From Lolium rigidum (lineage: Eukaryota > Streptophyta > Magnoliopsida > Poales > Poaceae): a stretch of 64,000 nt of DNA. Both the position numbers and the translations under genes were made by a program. Positions 30,603-42,613 of the stretch are shown here, piece by piece (positions within the stretch are counted from its first letter, which is position 1; the number at the start of each line of letters is the position of its first letter). Where the stretch lies: the NCBI RefSeq assembly GCF_022539505.1, contig NC_061508.1:264436736-264500735 (forward strand). The letters are read 5' to 3'. The notes under the pieces are model-generated. The model had not been told where the DNA came from. It did not search any database and was given only the letters and a program-made list of their open reading frames with translations.

Positions 30603-33600
30603 ATGAATCGGCAATGGATGTACGGTAACCGACTCTCCGGCGAGTTCAGTACGGGTTTGAAAGATTTCCTCGTAGTGGCTAATGCGAACAAGCGGGGGGT
30701 TTTGTTATCTGTCCATGTGTTAAGTGTAAGAATCAGAAGGGTTACTCTTCCTCAAGAGATGTTCACATGCACCTGCTTCGGCACGGTTTCATGCCAAGCT
30801 ATAATTGTTGGACCAAGCATGGAGAAAGAGGGGTTATAATGGAAGAAGATGAAGAAGGGGATGATTTCAATGATGAAAGCTATCTTTCTCATTTCGGTGA
30901 TACTTTCATGGAGGATGCTGAAGGTGAAGGGGAAGGTGAAGAAGAGGCACGTGATGATCCCGTTGATGATCTTGGTCGGACCATTGCTGATGCACGGAGA
31001 CGCTGCGAAACTGAAAAAGAGAGGGAGAATTTGGATCGCATGTTAGAGGATCACGGGGAAGGCGCTGTACCCCGGATGCGATGATGGTCTGAAAAAGCTG
31101 GGCTGCACACTTGGATTTGCTGAGATGGAAGGCACAGGCAGGTGTAGCTGACTCGGCATTTGAAAACTTGCTGAAAATGTTGAAGAATATGTTTCCAAAG
31201 AATAACGAGTTGCCCGCCACTACGTACGAAGCAAAGAAGGTTGTCTGCCCTCTAGGTTTAGAGGTTATGAAGATACATGCATGCATCAACGACTGCATCC
31301 TCTACCGCGGTGAATACGAGAATTTGAATGAATGCCCGGTATGCACTGCATTGCGTTATAAGATCAGAGGCGATGACCCCGGTGACGATGTTGAGGGCCA
31401 GAAACCCAGGAAGAGGGTTCCCGCCAAGGTGATGTGGTATGCTCCTATAATACCACGGTTGAAACGTCTGTTCGGGAACAAAGAGCATGCCAAGTTGTTG
31501 CGATGGCACAAAGAGGACCGTAAGTCGGACGGGGAGTTGAGACACCCCGCGAGATGGAACGCAATGGAGAAAGATCGACGAGAGAGTTCAAAGATTTTGC
31601 AGCTGACGCAAGGAACATAAGATTTGGTCTAAGTACGGATGGCATGAATCCTTTTGGCGAGCGAGCTCCAGCCATAGTACCTGGCCCGTGACTCTATGCA
31701 TCTACAACCTTCCTCCTTGGTTGTGCATGAAGCGGAAGTTCATTATGATGCCGGTGCTCATCCAAGGTCCGAAGCAACCCGGCAACGACATCGATGTGTA
31801 CCTAAGGCCATTAGTTGATGAGCTTTTACAGCTGTGGGGCAGACCTGGTGTCCGTGTGTGGGATGAGCACAAAGAAGAGGAATTTGACCTACGAGCGTTG
31901 CTTTTCGTAACCATCAACGATTGGCCTGCTCTTAGTAACCTTTCGGGACTGTCAAATAAGGGATACAATGCATGCACGCACTGCTTACATGAGACCGAAA
32001 GTGTACATTTGCCAAATTGTAAGAAGAACGTGTACCTTGGGCATCGTCGATTTCTTCCGAAAGGTCATCCGATGAAGAAAGAAAGGCAAGCATTACAACG
32101 GCAAGGCAGATCACCGGCCGAAGCCTGCGGAACACACCGGTGCTGAGGTATTTGATATGGTCAAGGGTTTGAAAGTCATCTTTGGAAAGGGTCTCGGCGG
32201 ACAATCAGTTCCGAAGGGAGCCGACGGGCACGTAGCCATGTGGAAGAAGAAATCTATATTCTGGGAGCTAGAATATTGGAAAGTCCTAGAAGTCCGCTCC
32301 GCAATCGACGTGATGCACGTTACGAAGAATATTTGCGTGAACATCCTAAGCTTCTTGGGCGTGTACGGGAAGTCAAATGATACAAAGGAAGCACGGCGAG
32401 GACCAGCAAAGTTTGAAAGACCCCGATGACCTCGCATCCGGAACGGTTTCAAGGTCGTGCCGGCTACGCTCCGACCAAAGAAGAGAAGGTCATCTTTTTT
32501 GAATGCCCGAGCGAGTATGAAGGTCCCGTCAGGATTCTCGTCCAATATAAAGGGAATAATAAACATGGCGGAGAAAAAGTTCCAAAACCTGAAGTCTCAC
32601 GACCGCCACGTGATTATGACGCAATTGCTTCCGATTGCTTTGAGGGGCTCCTCGCCGGAAAATGTTCGAGTAGCCATTGTGAAGCTATGTGCATTCCTCA
32701 ATGCAATCTCTCGAAGGTAATCAATCCAGAAGTTCTACCACGGTTACGAACGATGTGATCCAATGTCTTGTCGGTTTCGAGTTGGTGTTCCCGCCATCCT
32801 TCTTCAATATTATGACGCACCTCCTGGTTCACCTAGTCGATGAGATTTCCATTCTCGGTCCTGTATTTCTACACAATATGTTCCCCTTCGAGAGGTTCAT
32901 GGGAGTATTAAAGAAATATGTTCGTAACCGTGCTAGGCCAGAAGGAAGCATCGCCAAGGGCTATGGAAATGAGGAGGTAATTGAGTTTTGTGTTGACTTT
33001 GTTCCCGACCTTAAGCCGATTGGTCTTCCTCAATCGCGGCACGAGGGGAGACTAAGTGGAAAAGGCACGATCGGAAGGAAATCAATGATATGTATGGACG
33101 GCCATTCTCTGACCGAAGCACACCACACGGTTCGACCAATTCCAGCTTGGTGGCTCCGTACTTTGAGAAACACAAGAATATTTTACGCTCGGACAACCCC
33201 GGGAAGCCTCGAATCCTGGATTAGGAAGGCCCACATGGAGACTTTCGGCGGTTGGTTGAGAAAACATTTAATGAGTGACAATAAGGTTGTAGATCAGCTG
33301 TACATGTTGGCCAAGACACCATCTTCGACTATAACGACTTTCCAAGGGTACGAGATAAATGGGAATACATTTTACACGATCGCCCAAGATAAAAAGAGCA
33401 CCAACCAAAACAGTGGTGTCCGCTTTGATGCAGCAACCGAGAATGGGCAAAAGGTCACATATTATGGTTACATAGAGGAGATATGGGAACTTGACTATGG
33501 ACCCTCCTTTAGGGTCCCTTTGTTCCGGTGCAAATGGTTCAAGCTAACAGGAGGTGGGGTAAAGGTGGACCAGCAATACGGAATGACAATGGTGGATTTC

Positions 33601-33933
33601 AACAATCTTGGTTACCTTGACGAACCATTCGTCCTAGCGAAAGATGTCGCTCAGGTTTTCTATGTGAAGGACATGAGTAGCAAACCGAGGAAACGGAAAG
33701 ATAAGAAAACGATCAGTACATCATGCGATGATCCAAAGTGCCACATTGTTCTTTCAGGGAAAAGAAACATCGTGGGAGTGGAGGACAAGACAGACATGTC
33801 AGAAGATTATAATATGTTTGCTGAAATTCCGCCCTTCAAAGTGAACACCGACCCAAGCATTAAGTTAAATGATGAGGATGCTCCATGGATACGGCACAAT
33901 CGTAAGCAAGCAGGGACACAAGGGAAGAAATGA
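30603..33933 (+). pseudogene. CACTA-2 transposase, TNP2 type (frameshifted)
   Basis: The start is ATG 30603 (MNRQWMYGNRLSGEF), directly after a splice-acceptor-like AATGCAG. The order matches the family. The transposase-associated domain, split by a frameshift near 30690, continues in MHLLRHGFMPSYNCWTKHG. An acidic linker covers 30840-31000. The TNP2 core (31100-32430) shows KIHACINDCILYRGEYENL, PPWLCMKRKFIMMPVLIQGP, GYNACTHCLHET and NVYLGHRRFLP. A DUF4218-like segment (32550-33000) has FPPSFFNIMTHLLVHLVDE and MFPFERFMGVLKKYVRNRA. A DUF4216-like segment (33460-33660) has FRVPLFRCKWFKL. A basic end stops at 33933. At least six frame changes or stops (for example near 31080, 31550, 32130 and 32430) make it non-functional as written. 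The protein would act on the CTTTAGTCGCGG repeats. Confidence 0.92.
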
Positions 33934-34050
33934 TGTGTAATAATTTATTATTGTACCAAACTTTGTTGAATGAATCATGTGAATTATATTACCCGTGATG
34001 TGTTTGGTGTCCATTTTCGAATGATTCAATTGACTCGAGATAGCACCGAT

Positions 34051-34236
34051 GATACATGAAATTTGGAGTGACTAAGTCATACTCCTGCATACATGAAATT
34101 TGGAGTGACTAAGTCATACTCCCGCATATAGGAAATTTGGAGTGACTAAGTCATACTCCTGCATATAGGAAATTTGGAGTGACTAAGTCATACTCCTGCA
34201 TACATGAAATTTGGAGTGATTTAGTCATACTCCTGC
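34051..34236. repeat. Five 37-bp tandem units in CACTA-2
   Basis: The unit runs from CATGAAATTTGGAGTGACTA through AGTCATACTCCTGCATA. Five copies with a period of exactly 37 bp lie just beyond the stop of the minus-strand ORF at 34221. Read on the minus strand the unit corresponds to the end of that ORF (QEYD and the bases after it), so it arose by duplicating the gene's 3' end. Confidence 0.95.
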
Positions 34237-34385
34237 CTAGGCGTATAATATGCATACTCGTAGTCTTCATAGCCGCCGCCGTTGTACTGGTAGTCGTCGC
34301 CTTCTAAGTTGCCGGCGTCGTCGTCGCTGCTGTCGTCGTCGCTGTCGTCGGGCGGCGCTCGTGGCTCGAACTGAGGGTAGCGCAT
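34221..34385 (-). CDS. Short acidic Tyr/Asp-rich ORF near the 3' end of CACTA-2
   Basis: A 54-residue minus-strand frame runs from ATG 34385 to TAA 34221. It starts MRYPQFEPRAPPDDSDDD, continues as a Ser/Asp run, and ends in a Tyr/Glu/Asp-rich part (GGGYEDYEYAYYTPRQEYD). It converges with the transposase gene. Many CACTA elements have a second gene in this position, and this may be its last exon, since no TATA box or longer upstream frame is evident. The function is unknown to me. It could also be chance low-complexity coding, but the composition is unlike the surrounding AT-rich DNA. Confidence 0.5.
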   Translation of the reverse strand: MRYPQFEPRAPPDDSDDDSSDDDAGNLEGDDYQYNGGGYEDYEYAYYTPRQEYD

Positions 34386-34471
34386 CCGATATTGAATATA
34401 TATTGTATATGGTCATCCGATATTGAATATATATTGTATATGGTCATCCGATATTGAATATATATTGTATA
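34383..34471. repeat. Three 31-bp AT-rich tandem units
   Basis: CATCCGATATTGAATATATA followed by TTGTATATGGT repeats at 34383, 34414 and 34445 with a period of 31 bp. The first copy overlaps the start codon of the minus-strand ORF, so each unit can supply another ATG-like start context (GGATG). Confidence 0.92.
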
Positions 34472-34875
34472 TTCCTCTTGAATTCTTTTTGGTTCTAATT
34501 TCAAATTTGTTTGAAATTGTACATTCATATGCATGTATGTATACGAGTACCGTAGAATATGTGAAACTCCTTCAAAATTAAAACCCAAAAGAAATAAAAT
34601 AATACAAATTAAAAAGAAACCAGATTTAGGGGGAGGGGGGCTAAACCCTAAACCCTGCGGAGGCCTTTAGTCGCGGTTGGCCGGAAGAACCGCGACTAAA
34701 GGTCCTCCGCCCAGCGCCGCCTCGCGGCCCACGTGTATGGGCCTTTAGTCGCGGTTCGTAAGGAACCGCGACTAAAGGTGGGGGCCTTTAGTCGCGCTAC
34801 TTTGGTCGCGGTTGGGCCACCGCGACTAATGGCAGTTGCCAACCGCGACCAAAGCCCCTTTTTCCACCAGTGACT

Positions 34876-36131
34876 CTTTTTAGCAATATGTAACCACTAA
34901 AGATTTCCCATGCTTCATATGTATGCAATATGTGCTTCTCGCGTCTAGATTGATTGGCATTACGGCCGTGCTTCATAAGTTTATATCCATGCTTCATAAG
35001 TCTGTATCCATGCTTCAGTACCCAAAATTTGTCTGGAAGCATGCCAATTTGCAAAAACGAAATTTCTCTAGTGCTACTCCAGGTTATGTGTATATATGCT
35101 CTAATGGTATCAAATCGCTTCTTTACGCCAGCCAAGTTTTCCTACTTGATATTTTTTTCGATTAGTGCCATTGTGTGATGCTCTCCTCGTACAATAATTT
35201 TGCTTCAAGGGCAACAATTCAATGCTTCAATCATGTGTGTTTGCTTCACGCACAGTTTGCAACTGTTCGATTCAACCTTTCTTATTGCTAGGTTGTGCTT
35301 CATGCTACTAACTGATGCTTCTATTATATAAACATAATTCTGCCTAATCTGATTCTAGTTCTAGTCAGTGATGTTGCTATACTCCCGAGTATGCTGACGC
35401 TGGGACACAAATGTCGTATGGAGGAGGAGCTTGCAGCACATGAGAGATCTTCCATGATCAGCACATACAACGGTCAATAATGTTGGTTAGGAAGAAGTGG
35501 GTAACGTGTTGTAATAGTGTTTAATTTTTTTGACTGCAAGAGTTGTAATTTTTTGTTTAAATCAAATTAATTTCTTCATTGCTTCATGCTTCATGCTGTG
35601 CTTCCACAGATTTATTTTGCAAGGCAAATATTTTCATCAGACTGAAATTCATTTTGGTTGCAACAAAAGTTGTATCACTAAAACTTTCTATTGGTCGCAG
35701 AAAAAAAATGTTCCACGATGCGAACAATATGTCTCTAGCGCAACAAAAAAAAGATGCTTCCATTTGTCAAGATGAGTGCTTTCTTGGTCCAAAAACTTGC
35801 ATGCGAATGTATAGAGGCTGAAGAAATGGTGCTTCCATCGATCAAGGCGAATTCTTCTATCGTCAAGAAAAATGCATACTGAAAAAACAAATCATAGTTA
35901 TTTTTCTACATTGATTTGGTTGGAAACGAAATAATAGAAGCACACTCACATTATTTTTGAAGCAAATTTATATTTACTTTGAAACATCAAATAATATTGA
36001 AAACAAAATTTGCTACGTAAGGAACCAAATATGGAAACAGATTGAGTTGCTTGGAAATACCGTTTATCAGATTAATTTGTTGCCCAAAAATCTGAAATCA
36101 TTTTAGGAAGCATTTAATAGGAAATTAATTA
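34876..36131. other. Gene-free stretch enriched in TGCTTC
   Basis: The hexamer TGCTTC (often ATGCTTCAT) occurs roughly fifteen times between 34910 and 35840, much more than expected. No terminus, ORF or TE domain was recognised. The repeated word suggests an old short-period repeat or a decayed element family. Confidence 0.5.
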
Positions 36132-36133
36132 TA

Positions 36134-36369
36134 CTACCTCCGATTTATGGAATAAGGCCTCCTCGTTTTACGTGCTTTTCGTTTGACTAAGTATTACTTT
36201 AAATATATAAAGATTGTTTGTATGAAATTAACATCATTAGAAAGTGCTTTTCAATACGAATCCAACGATACTAATTACATATAATATAACCAAGATTTTG
36301 TTGCTTAATTTTTATGGTCAAAGTTCGTCTTGAAATACGCGTACGCCTTATTCCTTGGGACGGAGGTAG
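36134..36369. mobile_element. Stowaway MITE
   Basis: A 236-bp AT-rich element with inverted ends CTACCTCCGATTTATGGAAT and (reverse complement of the right end) CTACCTCCGTCCCAAGGAAT, both followed by AAGGC. This is the classic grass Stowaway terminus. TA flanks both sides (36132-36133 and 36370-36371). It is non-coding and mobilised by Tc1/mariner transposases. Confidence 0.95.
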
Positions 36370-36371
36370 TA

Positions 36372-37759
36372 ATTCACAATTCGCTGAGATCCGCATCCCC
36401 GGATCTGCTTCCACAGAATCATGCAATCTAGCCCACGATTTGCGGAGGTAGACCCGCGCGGGACTGGTTCATAATTGGAACGGCTTCAACATCCTACGGC
36501 CACAACCTGGTCCGATTGGATATGCAAAGTATTCTCCAAGGCACTGATCATAATCAAAAGTAAATCGTATGTATAATGTATCAATTAGTGATTCCAAACT
36601 GTGAACTGGCATCACCGCTAAATCATGATGGCCAGATTGAGAAGTAAATAACAAAAGTGGCTACATACTAACGACAGAGATTTGATGGAATGGCAAAACT
36701 GAAAAATACATTAAAGGAGTAATGGCAAGATTGATATTTCGATTGGTCAAATAGAAAAACTGAGATGAAGGACGGTCAGAGTGGCAGGAATGATAAAAAT
36801 CCTATGAAGAAAAAAAATGATTTTTAGGTTGATCAAGCCGAAGTGCAAGTTCAAGATGAGCCATCTAGAAGAGACCACATGCTTGAATATTGTCGTAAAT
36901 TTATGATGATGGATATGTGAAGAATGTCTAATAAGATGTTCTCACGTAGTGAAGTATGGGGGTAATATGCGAGATTTCACCAAGCAAGCGCAATCAAACG
37001 GAGAAGTCTTGAGAAGATTGGGAGGTGAAACTCCACTGGAGTCGCCCCTGGTTGCTCCTCCGCCTCCATCAACATTATCACCGCCGCCACCATAATGAAG
37101 AGAGAGTAGTCCACCCGTAGACTATGGGTTTGGGAATGTAGCTTGTCTCAATCTCTCCCTGTGTTCTTCACTATTTAGTATCACGCATTAGCTGCCTACA
37201 TAATTAATTGTGATCATAGTTGTAATGTTTTAATAGCGGACCTTTTGTTATGGGCCGCGTAATGAGATGCAATAGATTTTTTTTTTGATATTGATATATG
37301 CATACATCTTGTTCAACGTATGCTATCTTCTAATCAAACTTGTATGAAAGAACCCATGTGGGGCTGCGTGTGTTATTTGAAGTAGCTTTGTACTATATAT
37401 GCATGTGGAAGTAACAACAATTGTTGTGCTGGTAATGTTTTACCTTTCCATTTCTTACATCAATAGGGGTAAAAATATTATATATCCATATGTTCATCTA
37501 ATGGCACTCTAGAAAGCCTTGTTTGGTCAAGATGGTAATACTAAACCCACTTCATGTCAAAGTTCTTAAGGCAATACTCTATTTATTCAAAATATTGGTT
37601 TGCGAAGTTTTTTCCCTTATTAATGGGGTATTAGTGATAAGTGTTGCATCATCTCTATACTAGTCCGTTGTCCATATGGATGCTTATCAATAACATAATA
37701 TTGGTTGCTATCACTTGTTACATGTTAGTAAGTGTTTTATCTATGCCACCATGAGAGAT
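36372..37759. other. Unclassified sequence between the Stowaway MITE and element A
   Basis: No convincing gene. A small Pro-coding, CCGCCGCC-rich patch near 37050-37095 ends in stops and has no context. The last bases before 37760 are the insertion flank of Gypsy element A. Its partner flank lies beyond the window. Confidence 0.5.
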
Positions 37760-38689
37760 TGATGACCCACAAGTATAGGGGGTGTATCGTAGTACTTTCT
37801 ATAAATAAGAGTGTCGAACCCAACGAGAAGCAGAAGGTGTTGACAAGCAGTTTCGATGAAGGATTCACTGTAAATGCTCACAGACAAGTATTCAGGGGGT
37901 TTTGATATAGCAGATGAATAAAGTACAAGTAAGTAAACTGCGAGAGAAATAATTGCAGCGAGTGGCCCAATCCTTTCAGCACAAAGGACAAGCCGGTTTG
38001 TTTACTTATAATGACCAAACGTTCTTGAGGACACATGGGAATTTAGTCTAGTGCTTTCGCTTCATATAGCTGATTAATCTTCATTGTTTTGATAAGTGTT
38101 GTGTGGGTGAACCTATGCTAATGCACCGCCCTTCCTAGGACTAATACATACTTGTGATTATACCCCTTGTAAGCATCCGCAACTACAAGAAAGTAATTAA
38201 GATAAATCTAACCACAACCTTAAACTCTGAGATCCTGCTATCCCTCCTGCATCGATATACCAACGGGGGTTCAGGTTTCTGTCACTTCGGCAACCCCACA
38301 ATTAGCAAACGAATACAAGATGTATTTCCCTAGGCCCATAAAGGTGAAGTATCATGTAGTCGACGTTCACATGACACCACTAGAAGAATAACACCACAAC
38401 ATAAATATCATAACATTGAATATTAACCAACATAATTCACTACTAACATTTAGACTTCACCCATGTCCTCAAGAACTAAACGAACTACTCACGAGACATC
38501 ATATGGAACATGATCAGAGGTGATATGATGATGAATAACAATCTGAACATAAACCTTGGTTCAATGGTTTCACTCAATAGCATCAATAACAAGTAGAAAT
38601 CAATACCGGGAGAGTTTCCCCTATCAAACAATCAAGATCCAACCCTAATTGTTACAGCGGTGACGAGGTGCAGCGGTGAAGATGGCGGT
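37760..38689 (-). repeat. Element A 3' LTR, distal part
   Basis: Starts TGATGACCCACAAGTATAGG on the + strand and runs to the insertion point of B. The LTR resumes at about 45793. Together the two parts give an LTR of about 1.5 kb. Confidence 0.85.
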
Positions 38690-40221
38690 TGATGACCCAC
38701 AAGTATAGGGGATCGCGATAGTCTTCGAGAGAAGTAAAACCCAAATTTATTGATTCGACACAAGGGGAGGTAAAGAATACTTATAAGCCTTAACAACTGA
38801 GTTGTCAATTCAGCTGCACCTGGAAAAGCACTGGTAACAGGGGTGATGTGAAAGTAGCAGTAATATGAGAGCAATAGTAACAATAACACAGCAGCAGTAA
38901 TAGCAATATGAGAGCAATGGCACCAGAAGATAGTTGATACTACTTCCAATGACATGTAGAACAGGTATATGATGATGAAAGATGGACCGGGGTTCCCAGC
39001 TATCTACACTAGTGGCAACTCTCCAATAACAAGTGTTGGGTGAACAAATTACGAGTCGGGCAATTGATAGGATTGAAATAGCATTAAGACAGAATATCAA
39101 GATCATTAATCATGTAGGCATGTTTTCCATATATAGTCATACGTGCTCGCAATGAGAAACTTGTACAACATCTTTTGTCCTACCAGCCGGTGGCAGCCGG
39201 GCCTCAAGGGAAACTACTGGATATTAAGGTACTCCTTTTAATAGAATACCGGAGCAAAGCATTAACACTTGGTGAAAACATGTGATCCTCACATCACTAC
39301 CATCCCCTCCGGTTGTCCCGATTTCTGTCACTTCGGGGCCATTGGTTCCGGACAGCGACATGTGCATACAACTTGTAGATACAATCTAAGCAATAAGTAT
39401 AGAGCTCAAATCTAAGATCATGCCACTCGGGCCCTAGTGACAAGCATTAAACACAACAAGATTGCAGCAACAATAACTTCATAAACTTTGTAGATAGACA
39501 ATCATAACGTAACAATCCATCGGATCCCGACAAACACAACACCGATTACATCAGATGAATCTCAATCATGTAAGGCAGCTCATGAGATCATTGTATTGAA
39601 GTACATAGGGGAGAGAATACCAACTAGCTACAGCTAGAACCCGTAGTCCATGGGGGAACTACTCACGGAGCATGATGGAGGCGGTGGCATTGATGGAGAT
39701 GGCTTACGGGGGCACTTCCCCGTCCCGGCAGGGTGCCGGAACAGAGACTTCTGTCCCCCGAATTGGAGTTTCGCGATAGCGGCGGCGCCCCTGGAGTCTT
39801 TCTGGAGTTTCGTCAAGTGGTACTGCGTTTTTAGGTCGAAAGGGATTTTATAGGCGAAGAGGCGGCGCAGGGGGGCACCTGGGGGCGCCCCACCCTAGGC
39901 CGGCGCGGCCAGGGTCTGGCCCGCGCCGCCTTATGGTGTGGTGGCCCCCTGGCCCCTCTCCGACTCTTCTTCGGTGTTCTGGAGCCTTCCGGGAAAAATA
40001 GGATGTTTGGTCTTCGTTTCGTCGAATTCCGAGAATATTGCCCGAACAGCCTTTCTGGAACCAAAAACAGCAGAAAACAGGAACTGGCACTGTGGCATCT
40101 TGTTAATAGGTTAGTTCCGGAAAACGCATAAAATCATCATAAAGTGCAAGCAAAACATGTAAGTATTGTCATAAAACAAGCATGGAACATCAGAAATTAT
40201 GGATACGTTGGAGACGTATCG
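38690..40221 (-). repeat. Element B 3' LTR
   Basis: 1,532 bp. On the + strand it opens TGATGACCCACAAGTATAGG and ends GAGACGTATCG, where the expected final A is G. A TATAAAAT box lies on the minus strand at 39852-39845. It is followed by a polypurine tract read on the minus strand (AAGCTTGGGGATGC). Confidence 0.93.
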
Positions 40222-42613
40222 GCATCCCCAAGCTTAGTTCTCGCTCGTCCCGAGCGAGTAAACGATAAAAAGAATAATTTCCGTAGTGACATGCTACTTA
40301 CATAACCTTGATCATACTATTACAAAGCATATGAAATGAATGAAGTGACTCAAGGCAATGATCTATAGTTGCTAACAAGTAGATAACATATAGCAAAACT
40401 TTTCATGAAGAGTACTTTCAAGACAAGTATCAAAAGTCTTACATAAGAGTTAACTCATAAAGCAATAAGTTCAAAGTAAAGGCATCGAAGCAACACAAAG
40501 GAAGATATAAGTTTCAGCGGTTGCTTTCAACTTGTAACATGCATATCTCATGGATAATTGTCAACACAAAGTAATATGATGAATGCAAATATGCAAGTAT
40601 GTAAGAATCAATGCACAGTTGACACAAGTGTTTGCTTCTAAGATGGAAGGAAGTAGGTAAACTGACTCAACATAAAGTAAAAGAATGGCCCTTCGCAGAG
40701 GGAAGCATTGATTGCTATATTTGTGCTAGAGCTTTGATTTTGAAAACATATAGAGAGCATAAAAAGTAAAATTTTGAGAGGTGTTTGTTGTTGTCAACGA
40801 ATGGTAGTGGGCACTCTAACCCCCTTGCCAAACAAACCTTCAAGAGCGGCTCCCATGAATTATTTTTATTTTTGGGTGGCACTCCTTCCAACCTTTCTTT
40901 CACAAACCATGGCTAACCGAATCCTCGGGTGCCTGCCAACAATCTCATACCATGAAGGAGTGCCTTTTTATTTTAGTTTCATTATGATGACACTCCTCCC
41001 AACCTTTGCTTACACAAGCCATGGCTAACCGAATCCTCGGGTGCCGTCCAACAATCATATACCATGGAGGAGTGTCTATTTTGGTTAATTAATTTGGGAC
41101 TCGGGAATCCCATTGCCAGCTCTTTTTGCAAAATTATTGGATAAGCGGATGAAGCCACTAGTCCATTGGTGAAAGTTGCCCAACAAGATTGAAAGATAAA
41201 CACCACATACTTCCTCATGAGCTATAAAACATTAACACAAATTGAGAAGCATTTTGAATTGTTTAAAGGTAGCACTCAAGCAATTTACTTTGGAATGGCA
41301 GGAAATACCACATAGTAGGTAGGTATGGTGGACACACATGGCATAGGTTTTGGCTCAAGGTTTTGGATGCACGAGAAGCATTCCCTCTCAGTACAAGGCT
41401 TTGGGCTAGCAAGGTTATTTGAAGCAAACACAAGTATGAACCGGTACAGCAAAACTTACATAAGAACATATTGCAAGCATTATAATACTCTACACTGTCT
41501 TCCTTGTTGCTCAAACATTTTTACCAGAAAATATCTAGACCTTAGAGAGACCAATCATGCAAACCAGTTTCAACAAGCTCTACGGTAGTTCTCCACTAAT
41601 AGGTTTAAACTACATGAAAAAAATTAATAATGATCTACTTGAGAGCTCAAAACAATTGCCAAGTGTCAAATTATTCAAGACATGATGAGGCATTTTCTGT
41701 TTCCAACCAAATATAAATAAGTGCAATAGCTTCCAACTTTTATCATTGAACACTAAAAGTAAAACGAAGAACACGAGTGTTCATATGAAAAAGCGGAGCG
41801 TGTCTCTCTCCCAAACAAGGATTGCTAGGATCCGATCTTATTCAAACAAAAACAAAAATAAAAGCACACAGACGCTCCAAGTAAAGCACATAAGATGTGA
41901 CCGAATAAAAATATAGTTTCAATAGAAGAAACCTGATAAGTTGATGAAGAAGGGGATGCCTTGGGCATCCCCAAGCTTAGACGCTTGAGTCTTCTTGAAA
42001 TATGCAGGGATGAACCATGGGGGCATCCCCAAGCTTAGACTTTTCACTCTTCTTGATCATATATCATCCTCCTCTCTTGACCCTTGAAAACTTCCTTCAC
42101 ACCAAACTTCTCACAAACTTCATTAGAGGGGTTAGTACTCAAAAAAAATTTGAATCCACCTTGGTCCTGTAGTGGCACATTGCAAGAACTCAATAAAACA
42201 TTAGCTACAGCCCTCTACGTCTAGAAAACCTCGCTTAAAGTCCACAAGAGACAATGCAAAAAACAGAGACAGAATCTGCCAAAACAGAACAGCCAGTAAA
42301 GACGAATTTTAAATAAATAATTCCGTTGCTCAAATCAGAAAACTCAAAACTAATGAAAGTTGCGTACATATCTGAGGAACACGCACGTAAATTGGCATAT
42401 TTTTCTGAGTTAACTACAGAGAAAACAGCCCAGATTCGTGACAGATAGAAATCTGTTTCTGCGCAGAAATCCAAATCTAGTATCAACCTTCGATTAGAGG
42501 CTTCACTTGGCACAACAATACACAAAACTAAGATAAGGAGAGGTTGCTACAGTAGTAAACAACTTCCAAGACACAAATATAAAACAAAGTACTGTAACAA
42601 AATAACACATGGG
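40222..42613 (-). other. Element B internal region without coding capacity
   Basis: AT-rich internal sequence that matches stretches of elements A (46373-48160) and C (55241-56517, 63829-64000). Shared blocks include AATGGTAGTGGGCACTCTAA, the GGATGCACGAGAAG block and the duplicated AGCCATGGCTAACCGAATC unit (40900-41045). No ORF is supported. This looks like the conserved non-coding 3' part of the group. Confidence 0.75.

Larger units (their letters stand above)
30009..34872 (+). mobile_element. CACTA-2: complete CACTA transposon (ACT duplication)
   Basis: The 5' end is CACTGGTGGAAAAACAGGCT and the 3' end TTTTTCCACCAGTG, true inverted termini of the CACTG variant. ACT flanks both sides (30006-30008 and 34873-34875), the 3-bp duplication typical of the superfamily. 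CTTTAGTCGCGGTT and its complement repeat within about 240 bp of each end as subterminal arrays. The + strand carries a TNP2-type transposase gene. A short acidic ORF on the minus strand and two tandem repeats lie near the 3' end. Confidence 0.96.

Noticed and set aside
34051..34236. CRISPR-like 37-bp array
   Set aside because: The whole 37-bp unit repeats head to tail, so there are no spacers. It derives from the neighbouring ORF end.
42235..42525. 96-residue minus-strand frame in element B
   Set aside because: No domain, low complexity, and located in the non-coding 3' part shared by A and C.
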